NCBI RefSeq assembly: GCF_000002595.2
Contig: NC_057005.1
Span: forward strand, 5,579,235 to 5,643,234
Source: Chlamydomonas reinhardtii
Taxonomy: Eukaryota; Chlorophyta; Chlorophyceae; Chlamydomonadales; Chlamydomonadaceae
Length of the DNA stretch: 64,000 bases
Reading direction: 5' to 3'
Under the pieces are notes generated by a model. That model was not told where the DNA came from. It saw only the letters and a list, made by a program, of their open reading frames with translations, and ran no database searches. Both the position numbers and the translations under genes were made by a program. Numbering within the stretch: position 1 is the first letter of the stretch; each line of letters begins with the position of its first letter. Below, piece after piece: positions 1 to 11,100 of the stretch.

Positions 1-120
1 CAATGTGCGCCCAACGAGCACAGCAAATATTATGGACCGGCACGCGACAAAACGGCGCTCCTGGAGAACGGCAGTCCTGTCCCCTCCTCCCTATGCTGCA
101 CCCGGCCCCGCCGCACGGAC

Positions 121-3100
121 TCATGCGTGCGGCGCGCCACCCGAGGCGGTTGTTGACCTCGACAGCGACAGCGAGGGCAGCTTCTTCGACCCCCCGCCGC
201 CTCCGCTTCCAGCCCCCCCGCCGGCTGCTCCTCCACCGCCACCGGCCAACGCCATGAGCCCCGGCCCCGAGCCGCTGTTGGCTCGCTGCAGCATCGCCGC
301 CGCGGCCGCGGCCGTTGAAGACGGAGCTACATGGCCACCCGCACCGCCGCCACCACCGCCGCCGCCGCCGCCGAGGAAGCGCGAGTGCTGAGACAGCGCA
401 GCCACCGCCTTGGCCCCTGGGCTGGACGCCGCCGCTGATACCGCAGCGGGCCCCGCGCCGCTCCCGCCGCTGCCGCCGCCGCCTGCGGCGAACTTGACAG
501 GTCCGCCGCCTGCCGCAGCGGCGCTGCTGCTGGTGCCGGTGGTGCCGGGCTTTGAGCTGCCTCTGCCGCTCACCTGGGGTCGGCGGCAGGTAGGTGGGTG
601 GGTGGGTCAGGGTGGCGTGGCACCCCCCACGTGTCATGGCATCGCAGCGCCATTGCAACATTGACAGGCCCACAGGTTTGGTTACAGTGACCGCAGCCCC
701 CTGCCCCCAACTCCCGATCAGCCCCACCTCCAGGCCGCCGGGCCCGCCGGCGAGGTGCGTGCCCACAGCCACAACCGCCACAGACGCCGCCGCTGACGAC
801 ACCGGCGCCCCCGCCTGCCCCTGTTGGAGCTGCTGCTGTTGAGCCGCAGCCGCCGCCCCCGTGGGCGACCCCACGCCTGACGACACCAGTAGTGTTGAAA
901 TGGCGTCAAACGTCAGCGACGGCACGCGCCGCGGCATGCCGCCACCGCCGCCGCCGCCACCACCACCACCAGGGCCCGCGGCGCCTGACGGCGACCGAGA
1001 CGCGCCCTTAGCGGGTACAAGCCCCAGCCCCTCGCCCGTGCCACTGCCGCCGCCGATTGCTAATGACAGCATTGGCGGCGGTGGCGGCAGCACGGCGTGC
1101 TGCGGCAGCGGCAGTGGTGCCAGCGAATGCGAGAGCGAGTGGGAGCGCGAGTGCGAGTACGGCTGCGTGTGTATGTGGGAAGGCGCGTGCGGGTGCGACG
1201 GCGACGCCAGGGGCGAGCGCGCCGGCAGCGGCAGCGGCGCTGAGGACTGGCCCGCCGACACGCGCTGCAGCGGCGCGAGCGACATCACGGCCGGAGCCAG
1301 GGAGCCGCCGGAGCAGGGGCCACTGGGGCCGCCGCCGCTGCCGCCAGCGTCTGCAAGTGCCGCTGCCAGGGCTGCCGCCGACCCCGGCGGCCGCATTGCA
1401 TGGTCGCGCGGCAGCACTGGCGGCGGCCCCGGCGGCGGTGACCGCCCCACGCTGGCGCCGCTAGCTGCGGTGCTGGGTGCCGTGCGTGCCGCCGAAGCCG
1501 GCCCCGCGGGCGAGTCCAGGCACGGCGGCGACGTCGGAGGGCTGTGGCCGCCGCCGCCAGCCAGGGCGCCGTAGGAGAACATGGGGGTGCCAAACGGCCC
1601 GCTGTGGTCGTAGCCGCCGCCATCCGTACTGCCGCCGCCGTACGAATCCGGGAAACCGCGACTGCACGTGGAACCGGCACCGCCGCCACCGCCTCCGGCG
1701 CCGGCGCCGCTGAGGCGACTGGGAAGCCCGGCAGCACCGCCGCCGCTCCGATGCCCCAAGCCGCCCTGCCGCGCACCGCCGCCTGCACCCGCAGCCCCGC
1801 CGCCTCTCCCAAAAAGCGCCGCCGCGGTCTCCGCCTCCTCATCCGAGCCCAGCTCCTCCCGCGGCCAGCCGCCCAAGCTACCTCCGCCGCCGCCTGCGCC
1901 GAACCCCTGCCCGCTGCCGCCACCCAGCGCAAAGCCGTCACTGCCGCCGCCGCCAATGAATCCATCGGCGCCGTCCGCCTCCTCCCCAGAGCTGAATGTG
2001 AGGATCTCAAAGTCGCCGCCACCAAAGCTGCCGCCGCCCAGACCGCCGCCACCGCCACCCCCGGCGCCGGCGCCCCGGAAGGCCGCGGCGGCGCTGCTGG
2101 CTGGCCGCTTTTTGCGCTCCTCCGCCACCCGTGCCAGGAGGGGCGCCAGCAGCGGCGCCAAGCGCTGCCACACGTCCGGCAGCAGCTGCACACACGCACA
2201 GGAACACACGCCGTGTACAGCACCAGCTTCCATTCCGCTTACTCACACGGTCACAGGTCAGCACCCCCACACAACCCCATACAGCAATCCAGTCCCACAC
2301 ATGCACGCGCACGTGCCTCCCCATGCGCGCCCGCGTGGCGCCCCCCTCCCCCGCACCTCCTCCGCCACGTCGTACAGGATGGCGCTCCGCGGCTCCACCG
2401 GCGGCAGCCCCACCGCCACCGCCTTCTCGTCCCGTGGCCGCCCGCGCCGCCGCCTCAGCGCCTGCGGGCCGCCGCGAGTGGCCGCCGCCTCCCAGGCGTC
2501 CCACTGCACCGCCAGCGACTCAGCGAAGTCGCCGTGGTCCACCAGCACACACTCGCGGTCGGGGTCCGCCGCGTCCTGCAGGCCGATGAAGGGAAGGCGA
2601 GGGCAGCGCAGGGGCGGGCATGACACTGCATGCTGGGCATGCTGGGAGCTGGGTTGGTAGGGCGTGTTGACATGTAGGTTGCAGGCATGTGGCGAGAGGC
2701 GGCGAGGATGACGCGAGGGGGTGACACGGCGGGACTCGGCAGGAACGGGGTCAGCGCATCCGCTCAGGGGCGGGGGCGGTGAGGCACAACCTGCCGCGCA
2801 GCCGCTCACCTCTGCCTCTGGCGGCGGCGGCGCAAGCACTGCCCGGGTGCCGCGCAGCTCCAGACCAGCGCCTGTGCCTGCACCTGCACCTGCATCTGCA
2901 CCTGCGCCTGCGGTCCCGGCCGGGAGCCCCGCGCCGGCGTGCACCGGAGATGCTGCTAGTGCAGGCTGCTGCGCCTGCGGCGCGCCTGCCGGCGTGTGGT
3001 GGTGCAGGTGGTGGTGCTGGCCGGCATGCGCTGCTGCGTCCGCGGAATGTATCTGTGTGTGTGAGTGATAGAATAGCACAAGTTGTGTAGAGGTATGTCA

Positions 3101-3897
3101 ATACGGAGCGTGGCCTCGACGGTCCGCGTCACTCCACACAGATCCACATCGCTGGCACCCCGCCAGCCCGCGCCTAGCAGCGCCTGCGCCACGCCACACC
3201 ACGCCACGCCACGCCGCCCCCGCGCCCCTGCTTGCTGACTCACCCGGCGGCCCCGCAGCCACAGGTGCGGCTTGAAGGCGGCCCACTCGGCGCTCTGCTG
3301 GTCCACCGGCCGGAAGAATTGGCGGTCCTCAGGGATGCGCGAGGCGTAAATCTTCTCGCGCCGCGTGCGGCGCTGCCCCCCGCCACGTGCCGAGTGCTTA
3401 CTGCACGATGCAGAGGCGGAGCGGGGGAGGAGGTTGGGCGGCGGGGTGGGAGGGGCCAAGGAGGGGGAGGGGCCGAGAAGAGAGCATTTACGTCAGAAGG
3501 GCTCAGGCCCGTCACAGGCTATGTGTGTGCTGGTGAGTGCGGCGCAAACGTGCCGAGCTCCCTCCTTCGCCAGCACCCACACAACAGGACCCCTATGCAG
3601 TTGTGACGGTGGGACAGGGGTGTCAAGCTCCGGCGCATACGCACGCACGCACCCACCCCGCGTCCGCCTCCCCCGCCTGTGAGGCGCGGTTGTGGTACTC
3701 AAAGACGCCCTCCTCGAACGCGTCCAGCGCTGCTCGCAGTTGCAGCGTCGCCTGAGCATCCACATCCTCGACTCCCTATTAGCAAACCACAATATGACAG
3801 TCAGTCGTCGTCGAGACGGTCGCGGCGAAAGGCGGAAGGTAACCTTCCTGGTGCTTAAATGCTGGACTGCGACTCGCACATACCGGGAAGAGGTCAT
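121..3897 (-). CDS. FAM149-like (DUF3719) protein, 7 exons, about 880 aa
   Basis: Exons, 5' to 3' on the minus strand: 3880-3897, 3653-3775, 3244-3372, 2810-3052, 2357-2575, 728-2185, 121-573. All junctions are GT-AG and every intron is phase 0. The first ~255 residues resemble the human FAM149B1 domain. An N-terminal helix (DAFEEGVFEYHN, about residues 28-39) precedes AEWAAFKPHLWLRGRR (about 75-90), which matches the family's W..-FPHLR-.GRQI block. GLPPVEPRSAILYDV followed by LLPDVWQRL (about 226-253) matches its PP.-P-...-VFD-VW block. FAM149B1 is a ciliary protein mutated in Joubert syndrome, so a ciliary role is inferred. Residues 260-880 are Gly/Ala/Ser/Gln low complexity. The 6-codon first exon and its GTGCGA donor are the weakest part; a GTATGT donor 4 bases earlier breaks the phase. 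It is divergent from the gene starting at 4357. Confidence 0.72.
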
Positions 3898-4356
3898 CGC
3901 ACGCAGAGTTGACGGTCAAGTCTGTGTACGCAACCCTGTCCCGGCTGAACATTCTCGCAAGGTTGGCGTCGCTGCCCTCTACCTAACCATGTTACAATTT
4001 TGCATCATTGTACTACCTTGCAATTCCTATCTTTCAATCAGTTCGCCTTCTCTTGTCGGGAAGGATCGCACTTGGGTTTTCGATTGCCAAAGTTGGTTTT
4101 TTGGAGCATGCTAGCTTGCGTCACACAAGCTCTAAAAGTACAAGAGAGTGCAACACACGTTCCTTTCAATTTCTAAAGCGCACTGCTGTCGAGAAGAAAC
4201 AATGCAACAGAAGTTCCCTTGCTCAAACCGCGCTGTTTACAAGCGAGCTGTGCAAATGGACGCATTTTGACGGTCCTCAAGAATTATGAGCGCTTAGGAG
4301 GAGGAGAGCTGGTCGGGCGTAGCTGCTGTTCAGCGTCAGGCACGATTTTGGCACGG
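3898..4356. promoter_or_regulatory. Divergent intergenic region between the FAM149-like and GT37-like genes
   Basis: These 459 bases separate two start codons that point away from each other, so the region must hold both promoters and both 5' UTRs. It is clearly less GC-rich than the flanking exons. I see no convincing TATA box or other named element. Confidence 0.5.
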
Positions 4357-7300
4357 ATGGCGCGTGGGACGTCGGACCGTCCTAGGCCTCGCCTTGCAGC
4401 TGGCGAGCTGCTCCAGCAATATGTACTTACAGTAGCCTTGCTGCTTCTGGCGTACTGGAGCGGGGAAGTCGGTGCGGCCAGCGGCGCTGGTGGTTCGCAT
4501 AGCTCGGCGGTTCCCGGAGGGGGCCGCTCCAGGCTCCACTTCCCGTTGCCCGCCAGCGCTGCGGCGTGCCCCTCCTTTGCGCGCTACACGCGGCTGCATC
4601 GCGCCGCGCTGGGGCAGCTAGACCAGCTGCCGGGGCTGGTGTCGGGCTACAACGCGCGCCAACACGGGGCCGGCGCCGTGCTAGAGGGGCCGCGCTACAC
4701 GCACAGCCACCGCCACGCCAGCGGCACCGCGGCCACGCGACCGCTGGCCACGGGCGCAGGCACCGGGCACCACCGGGATCGGCAGCTGGCTACCGCAGGC
4801 TCGGCTGCCGCTGCTGCTACCGCTGCCGCCGCCTCTGACGCGGCGACGGGCAGTGAGGGCAGCACCAACCCCACCGCCGCCACCCCAACCAGTCTGTCAG
4901 CTCCCTCGTCGTCGTCGTCATCATCGTCGTCATATCAGCAGCAGCAGCCCCGGTCAAAGGCACGCTGGTTGGTCACGCTCGACCCAGATGGCATCGCTGA
5001 CCGGCTGGTCAACGCCGTGTCCAGCTTCTACTTCGCGCTGTTGACCGACCGCGTGCTGTGCGTGCTGCCCGCCTACGACCACGGCTACCAGCCCGGTCTG
5101 GAGGCGGCGTTTACGCCCGGGCCCAACATAGACTGGACGTGCGGCCGCCAGCCGTCCGCGGCGGAGCTGGAGCGGCGGCAGGAGCAGGCGCAGGAGCAGC
5201 CGCAGGAGCAGGCGCAGAAGCAGGGGGAGCAGGGGGAGGGGGAGGAAGGGGAGCAGGCGCAGGAGGGTAGTGGGAGTGGCGCTGGCGGCAAGCGAACAAC
5301 GGCGGCGGGCAAGGCTTCAAAGGCAGGGAAGGCGGCGGCAGTGGCTGCGGACTCGGGGCCAAAGGAAGCTGGCGACGCGGGTGAGGGCGCGGTGCGGCGG
5401 CTGGCGAGTACGGGCCGTTTGCTGCTGCAGCAGCAGCAGCAGCAGCAGAGGGGCCGACGGGTGCTGGCTGACGAGGTTGCTGGCGAGGATGCGCAGGCAG
5501 CCGACTCGGTCGAGGAGGAGGAGGAAGAACAAGCGGAAGAGGCACAGGCGGCGGACGGCCAGGGGCAGGCAGTCTCGGAGGACGAGGAGGAGGAGGCTGC
5601 GCAGCAGGAGGAGGAGGAGGCCGCCGCCGAGCCGCCAGGCCTGGACCCGGCGCCGCTGCCCCCGCTGGTGGACACCAGTGACGTGGCCTACTGGAATCCA
5701 ACCGCCGACGATGCCTGGATGGATCCTGGGTTCCCCATTTACACCCAGTTCGTGCGCAGCCACCTGGACCGCATCGGGCCGTACAATGCCACCACGCTCG
5801 TGCTGCGCATGCACCGCGGCATCAGCGTGGCGCTGTTCAACAACCCGCACCACCGCCGCCAGATGGAGGGCATGGGGCTGCGGCCCGACACCGCCTTTGG
5901 CTGCGCCATGGCCTACCTGTTCGGCAGCCTGAACGCGGCGACACGGGCGCTGGCGGCGGCCGAGCCCAGGCTGCACGGCATCATGACGGATGAGTCAGCC
6001 ATAAAGATTGGGATCCAGATCCGACTGGGTGACGCCAAGATCCTGGCGCAGCTGCAAGGCGACAACCAGGTTGGGCGCTTGGAGCTGGGCCCTGGGGGCA
6101 GCAGGAAGGCGATAGCACTACAATACTCGGGTGTTTTGGAGGATTACAGGACTGACCAGTCGTGTGGTGGCACAGCCTGGCGCGCTCGTTCCCGCTCCTG
6201 CGCATGGCATCCAGCGTCGTCGGTGCTTATTACGGTGGTCTGGCATGGCTAAGTTTGCATTGACACTCCCCCCTCTTGCCACCCTCTCCTCCCAGACCGC
6301 TGCGCTGGACGACGAGGCTCGCAAGGTGGTTGACGGCTTCCTGAACTGCGCCGCCACCCTAGCCGCCAGCGTCACCGGGCTGAGCGGGCCGGAGGGGCCG
6401 CAGCCCGAGACCGGCCACCAGGCGGCGGGCGACCGCGTGGCGCCGGGCGACGTGGCGGGGCTGCAGCAGCTGCTGGCACACGGCGGGACGGAGTACGACC
6501 ACTTCAGGCAGCAGCAGGAGCAGCAACAACAACAGCAGCAGCAGCAGGTGGAGGGAGGTGCCACAGGTGCGAAGAGTGTGCGCTTTGCTGTACCGGTGCT
6601 CCCGGGGCACGGTCCTGGTGGCAGGGGTGGTGGCGGCGGTGCCACGTTGGCTTCTGTTACGGGTGGAAGCTGATTTCATTTGTTGTTGTTCGCGCTTACC
6701 GCCAGCCAAAGACTTAGCGACGCCCTGTCTCCTGTGCTCCTCACAGCAGCAGCGCCCCCTCCCCTGCGGCCGGCCGCCCCACCCGCCGGCCCTCCGCTGC
6801 GCATCTACTACTACCTCATGACCGACACACTGGCGGTGCGGCAGGTGGCGCTGGAGAGGTGAGCGCGCGCGAGTGCACCGCCCCGCGATGACCACAGGGC
6901 TTGAGAATACAGCACGCAAGCGCACACACACCCGATGGCCCTGTGTGGCAGCGCCGACCGCCGGGGCAGCACCGCCTGTCGGCCACTTCTGATGCTCGCC
7001 ACTCCCGGTCACTCGCTGTGGTCACTGCCCCCAGCTCACCACACACACCGGCCAACTGATCTTGTCCTGTGCCCAGGTTCGGGGACGCGCTGCTGTTCCC
7101 GCCCCAGTCGACAGTGGAGTTCTACCAGCACGTCACAGACGATGGCCTGCGCCGCACTGTACTGGAGCACTGGTGAGGGGCCGTGGGGCCTGGGGACGGC
7201 TGTGAGGGCGGTCTGGGTTGGATGAAGGGCCCGGCGTCTGGTCGTGCGGGTGAAAAGCCGCGTGCACCGTGTCATAAGCGGGGGCTTGGCATGATTTGCA

Positions 7301-7604
7301 CTAGGCTCGGCCCCACGCCATGATTCCGCATGCGTCTGCTCTCCCGCCCTCACCCCCACACCATGCCCCCACACCCACCCACACCTGCGCTTTCTGCCGG
7401 CACAGGTATTTCAGTCGCTGCCATCACCACGTGATTACGGGCCACAGCGGCATGGGCCGCACAGCCGCGTTTGGCTCCCTGCGGCCTGGGCCCAGGCTGT
7501 ACAGCATGGAGATCGCGGACGGCACGCGCATGGCCGGCCGCGGGTGTGAGTTGTGGGAGGCGGACAGGCCCATGGATGTTTACAACACCTGGAGCGGGGT
7601 TTGA
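4357..7604 (+). CDS. GT37-type fucosyltransferase-like type II membrane protein, 5 exons, 796 aa
   Basis: Exons 4357-6069, 6296-6566, 6747-6858, 7077-7172, 7406-7604; phases are consistent. The start is the only in-frame ATG just before a signal anchor (YVLTVALLLLAYWSG, about residues 27-41), as in Golgi type II enzymes. Motifs follow the plant xyloglucan fucosyltransferase (GT37) order: GIADRLVNAVSSFYFALL (about 212-229) fits the family's GLGNR-type block, IGIQIRLGD (about 551-559) the GIQIR donor-binding block, and HHHVITGHSGMGRTAAF (about 737-753) the C-terminal block. It probably adds fucose or a related sugar to a cell-wall or secreted glycan; the acceptor cannot be told. An acidic Gln/Glu/Ala insert (about residues 271-428, with a CAG run) interrupts the domain, and a second Gln run lies near the end of exon 2. 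The exon 3 acceptor sits in a CAG repeat and may be 3 or 6 bases further on. Confidence 0.8.
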
Positions 7605-8145
7605 TGCTGTTGATGGGGAGTGGGGTCTTGCTGGAGGAGGGAGCGGCAAGTAAGCGTGTAATGGTCTAGTGCGCTCAGGGGACGGAAGTCCCGTTGTCCA
7701 GAGGAGAAAGTCGGCGCGGATTGGTAGGCGCAGCTTGCTGAGTGTGACACATGAGTAGACGACGGTGGCTGAACGCAAATGTTTTCTATAGCAGGATGAT
7801 GGATGCATGGCGGTGCGCGGGGGCTGGTGCCGTGGTGGGGCCGCCGTGTCGAGGCGTGTGCACTTGGCACTTGGCAGCGTCCCCTCAGCCTAAGACCGGG
7901 ACCTTTGGAAGCGACTACGCTGATAAGGTAAACATACCTATAATATTCGAGCTGCTGAGTGACTGCGAGCGCCAAAAAATCACCTGCATGGGCAAATCGC
8001 GGCCTTTCGCATTACCTCCTTGATTTGCTCTTGCAGATGAAAATTTGCGATTAGAAGCACACGTAGATAACAGCTCAACTTTGGAAAGACCAGGGCGTGC
8101 TGACTGTTGTGCTTGCAAGGGTTCCCTTCTCGTGTTCTTGCGAGA
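7605..8145. other. Intergenic: 3' UTR of the GT37-like gene and promoter of the RAP gene
   Basis: There is no coding sequence that I can support here. The two flanking genes are in tandem on the plus strand, so this holds one 3' UTR and the next promoter. The second half (about 7900-8100) is relatively AT-rich. Confidence 0.5.
7657..7661 (+). terminator. TGTAA polyadenylation signal
   Basis: TGTAA, the usual volvocine poly(A) signal, lies 53 bases after the stop of the GT37-like gene. The exact cleavage site is not visible. Confidence 0.45.
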
Positions 8146-11100
8146 ATGCTCTCGCAGCTGCACGTCCGTGGGAAATCGATAGCATGCCGATGGAGTACAT
8201 TACAGCCGCCGGCAAGAGTAGTAGGGGGCGTTGTGCGTCCGGGCGTGGCCAGGTGAGGTGTGGTGGCTGCGGCGCAACAAGCCCACCTGGGCCAGTGAAT
8301 GTATTATACCAACATTGAAATCGTCAAATGTCATATTGAATTTGCGCTTGTCCCTCCGTGTTGCACCACAGACGGGTGGTGGCTGAGAGGGCGTCGGGGT
8401 TCAGAAGCAGCGACGACGCAGATACGCTGGCGGCTGTCGCTGCAGCAAGCCGACAGAGGGTAAGAAGAGCCGTTATGGGTGTGCGTGACTGCGTTGGAGC
8501 CGGTGCTCGAGAATTTCGTGAGGCGAAGCTAACCGCATGCCCTCGCTTTTCTTTGTCGCTTTGCCTGTTGCAGGTGCAGCGGAGCGCTGCGTTCGACCAT
8601 GACGACGACGTTTTCGGCGTTGACGCGGCGGCGACGCGCGACCGCACCGCCTCCGCCTCCACGTCTGGCCACGACCACCCAGCTTCCGGAGCTCGCCGCG
8701 CCGTCGTCGCCGGCGCCTCGGCCCGCCGCGCCTCCTCCGCCCGTACACCTCGACGGGCCGCCGCTGAATCGCTTGCCGCACCGGAGCACGACGCCGAGGA
8801 TGACGATGAGCAGGAGCTAGCGCACCACGCCCCCGCTGACGCCAACGCCGCGGCCCTGCACATGAACGGCGTTGCTGTTGGTGTCGACGCAGCCGGCGCC
8901 GCTGCCCTGCTGCTGCCTGCTGTTGAGGCGGCAGAGGAGAAGAAGAGCCACAAGCGCGGGCTGTCTCGGCCGCCGGGGCTGACGGAGGCTCGCGACCGCG
9001 AGACGCATGACGAGCTGCGCGCCTGCGACGACTGGCGGGATGTGCTGGATGTGGTAGCGGACGAGGCGGCGGTGGAGGGGCTCAGCGCCAGGACAAGCGT
9101 GCAGGTGCGAGCTTGGTGGGGAGGGAGGAGGGGCGATGTGATGGAGGGAGGAAGGAGGGACGGAAAGGAGGGCGGGAGGCAGGCTATGCGGAAAGGTTCG
9201 GCCGGCTAGGCAGGGCGGGAGACGGTTGCGCTTGTAGTGTTGCGCGGCGTGGCGTGGGCTCGGGGGCTAGGGTGCAGGTGCAGCGTCAGCCGTCAGGTGA
9301 GTACGGTAGGAGGTTACGGCGGCTGCGCCGTGTAGGACAGTTCGGGAAGGGGCTCTGACGTGGGCAGGCGGTCTGGGCGAGCGCGTGTATTGACACGCGT
9401 GGCGTGGACGTGGGTGGAATTGACGTATGGCGGCGTAAGCGTTGGCTTGAGCAAGGAGGGGTATTGGCAATCCCGCTTGCGCAGCGGCCGAATGAAGGTG
9501 CGCGCCGGTCTGCCCTGACCGGGCATGACCGGGCTCGTCGGGCAGCCATCCTGCGTCTCCACGAACACACACGCACACAGCGCGCGCAGGCTCCACTCAC
9601 CTCGACTCCCTCCTTCCCACCGCCTCTGTCTGCTCCTCCCGTCCTCTCAGGCCCTGACCAAGCTGAACACGCTGACCCGCAACAGCCCCGGCGAGCGGGC
9701 CGAGCTCATTGCGCTGCCGGCCTTTGCGGCGCTCACCAAACTGGTGCTGGACCAGGTGGGTGCGGCAGCAGGCGGCGGCGGTGGCGCTGGTGGTTCACGT
9801 AGCGGTGGATTTTGTCAGCGGTGGAGCTGTTGATGGGGGAAGCTGTCCGTGCAAGACGGTGGGGCAAGACGGTGGGGCCCTCCTGCCACGCCTTCCCACA
9901 CCCATCTCCCTCCCCACCGCGCCCCCCGCCATCCTCACCCGCCCCGCCCCTCACCCCCCCAATCCCCCTCACCCCCTCAGGTTCACGACATGAACAACAT
10001 CCAGCTGTCCAACTCGTTGTGGGCCTTGTCGCAGCTGGGCTGCCGGCTGCCGGCGCCCGACCTGGACGCCTACTGGGCCGCCTGTCTGGACGCCGCGGAG
10101 CTGTTCCACCCGCGCGACATAGCCACACTGCTGGCGGCGGCGGCGGCGCTGCGGGCGGCGCCGCCGCAGCGGCTGCTGGACGTCATGGGCTTCCGGGCGC
10201 GGGTGAGAGCGGGGTGGGAGGAGGGTGCACGGTGGAAGCAACTAACTGACAGCTTAAACATGTCCGTGTGTGTTTGCCCATCCCGCCTGCGCGGCAACTA
10301 AGACCCGTGTGTGCTTTGTCCAACTCAGGCCTTCCTCTCCTCGGGCGAGTTTGAGGCTCGCGGCATCTCAACGCTGCTGCACAGCTGTGTGGTGCTGGGC
10401 TACATCAACCCGCTGCTGGGCTGGGCGGCGGCGGAGGCGGCGGCGGCGCCAGGGGTCATGGGCAGCATGGCGCCGCAGGTGGGTGGGGCGCGGGGCGTGG
10501 AGCGGCATGGGGGTGGTGGTGTGCGCAAGTGTCGGCGGATGGGGCTGGTGTGGTAACACCCGGAGTCATGGGTGGAAAGGGCGCTGTGGCTGTGGTGGGG
10601 GCGGGGATGATGAGCGGGGGAGGGCGGTCTGATGTGCCTGCCGGGGCGTGCTGCAGCGGCGGCGAGGACCGCATGCTGAGTGGTTGCCAATGGCTTACGC
10701 CGGCGGGTAGGGGCCACACCGGAGCTCTTTGGATAGGGTGGCTGCGTCCAGCCCGGGGTTACTCCCGCACCGCCACTTCCCGCTTCACACTTACATCGCA
10801 CAACGTGCCACATACCACTCGTGCAATCCTAAAACAAACACACACACACATACATACACACATGCATACACACACACACAACTGCTCCAACCGCCCCACG
10901 TGTCACGTGCCTCGCAGGGCGTTGCCAACACCATGTGGGCTCTGGGCCGCATGGGCGTGTACCACCCGCCGGCGGTGGAGGCGGCGCTGGGCGCCTTCCG
11001 CGCCTCCGCCTTCGCCTACAAGCCGCAGGAGGTGGCCAACCTGCTGTGGGCGCTCACGGCCTTCAGGCACCACCCCGGGGAGGTGTTTGCGGACTTTGCC

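Noticed and set aside
861-3079. Long plus-strand open frames over the first 3 kb
   Set aside because: They are mirror frames of the GC-rich minus-strand FAM149-like exons. Splice sites, phases and family homology all lie on the minus strand.
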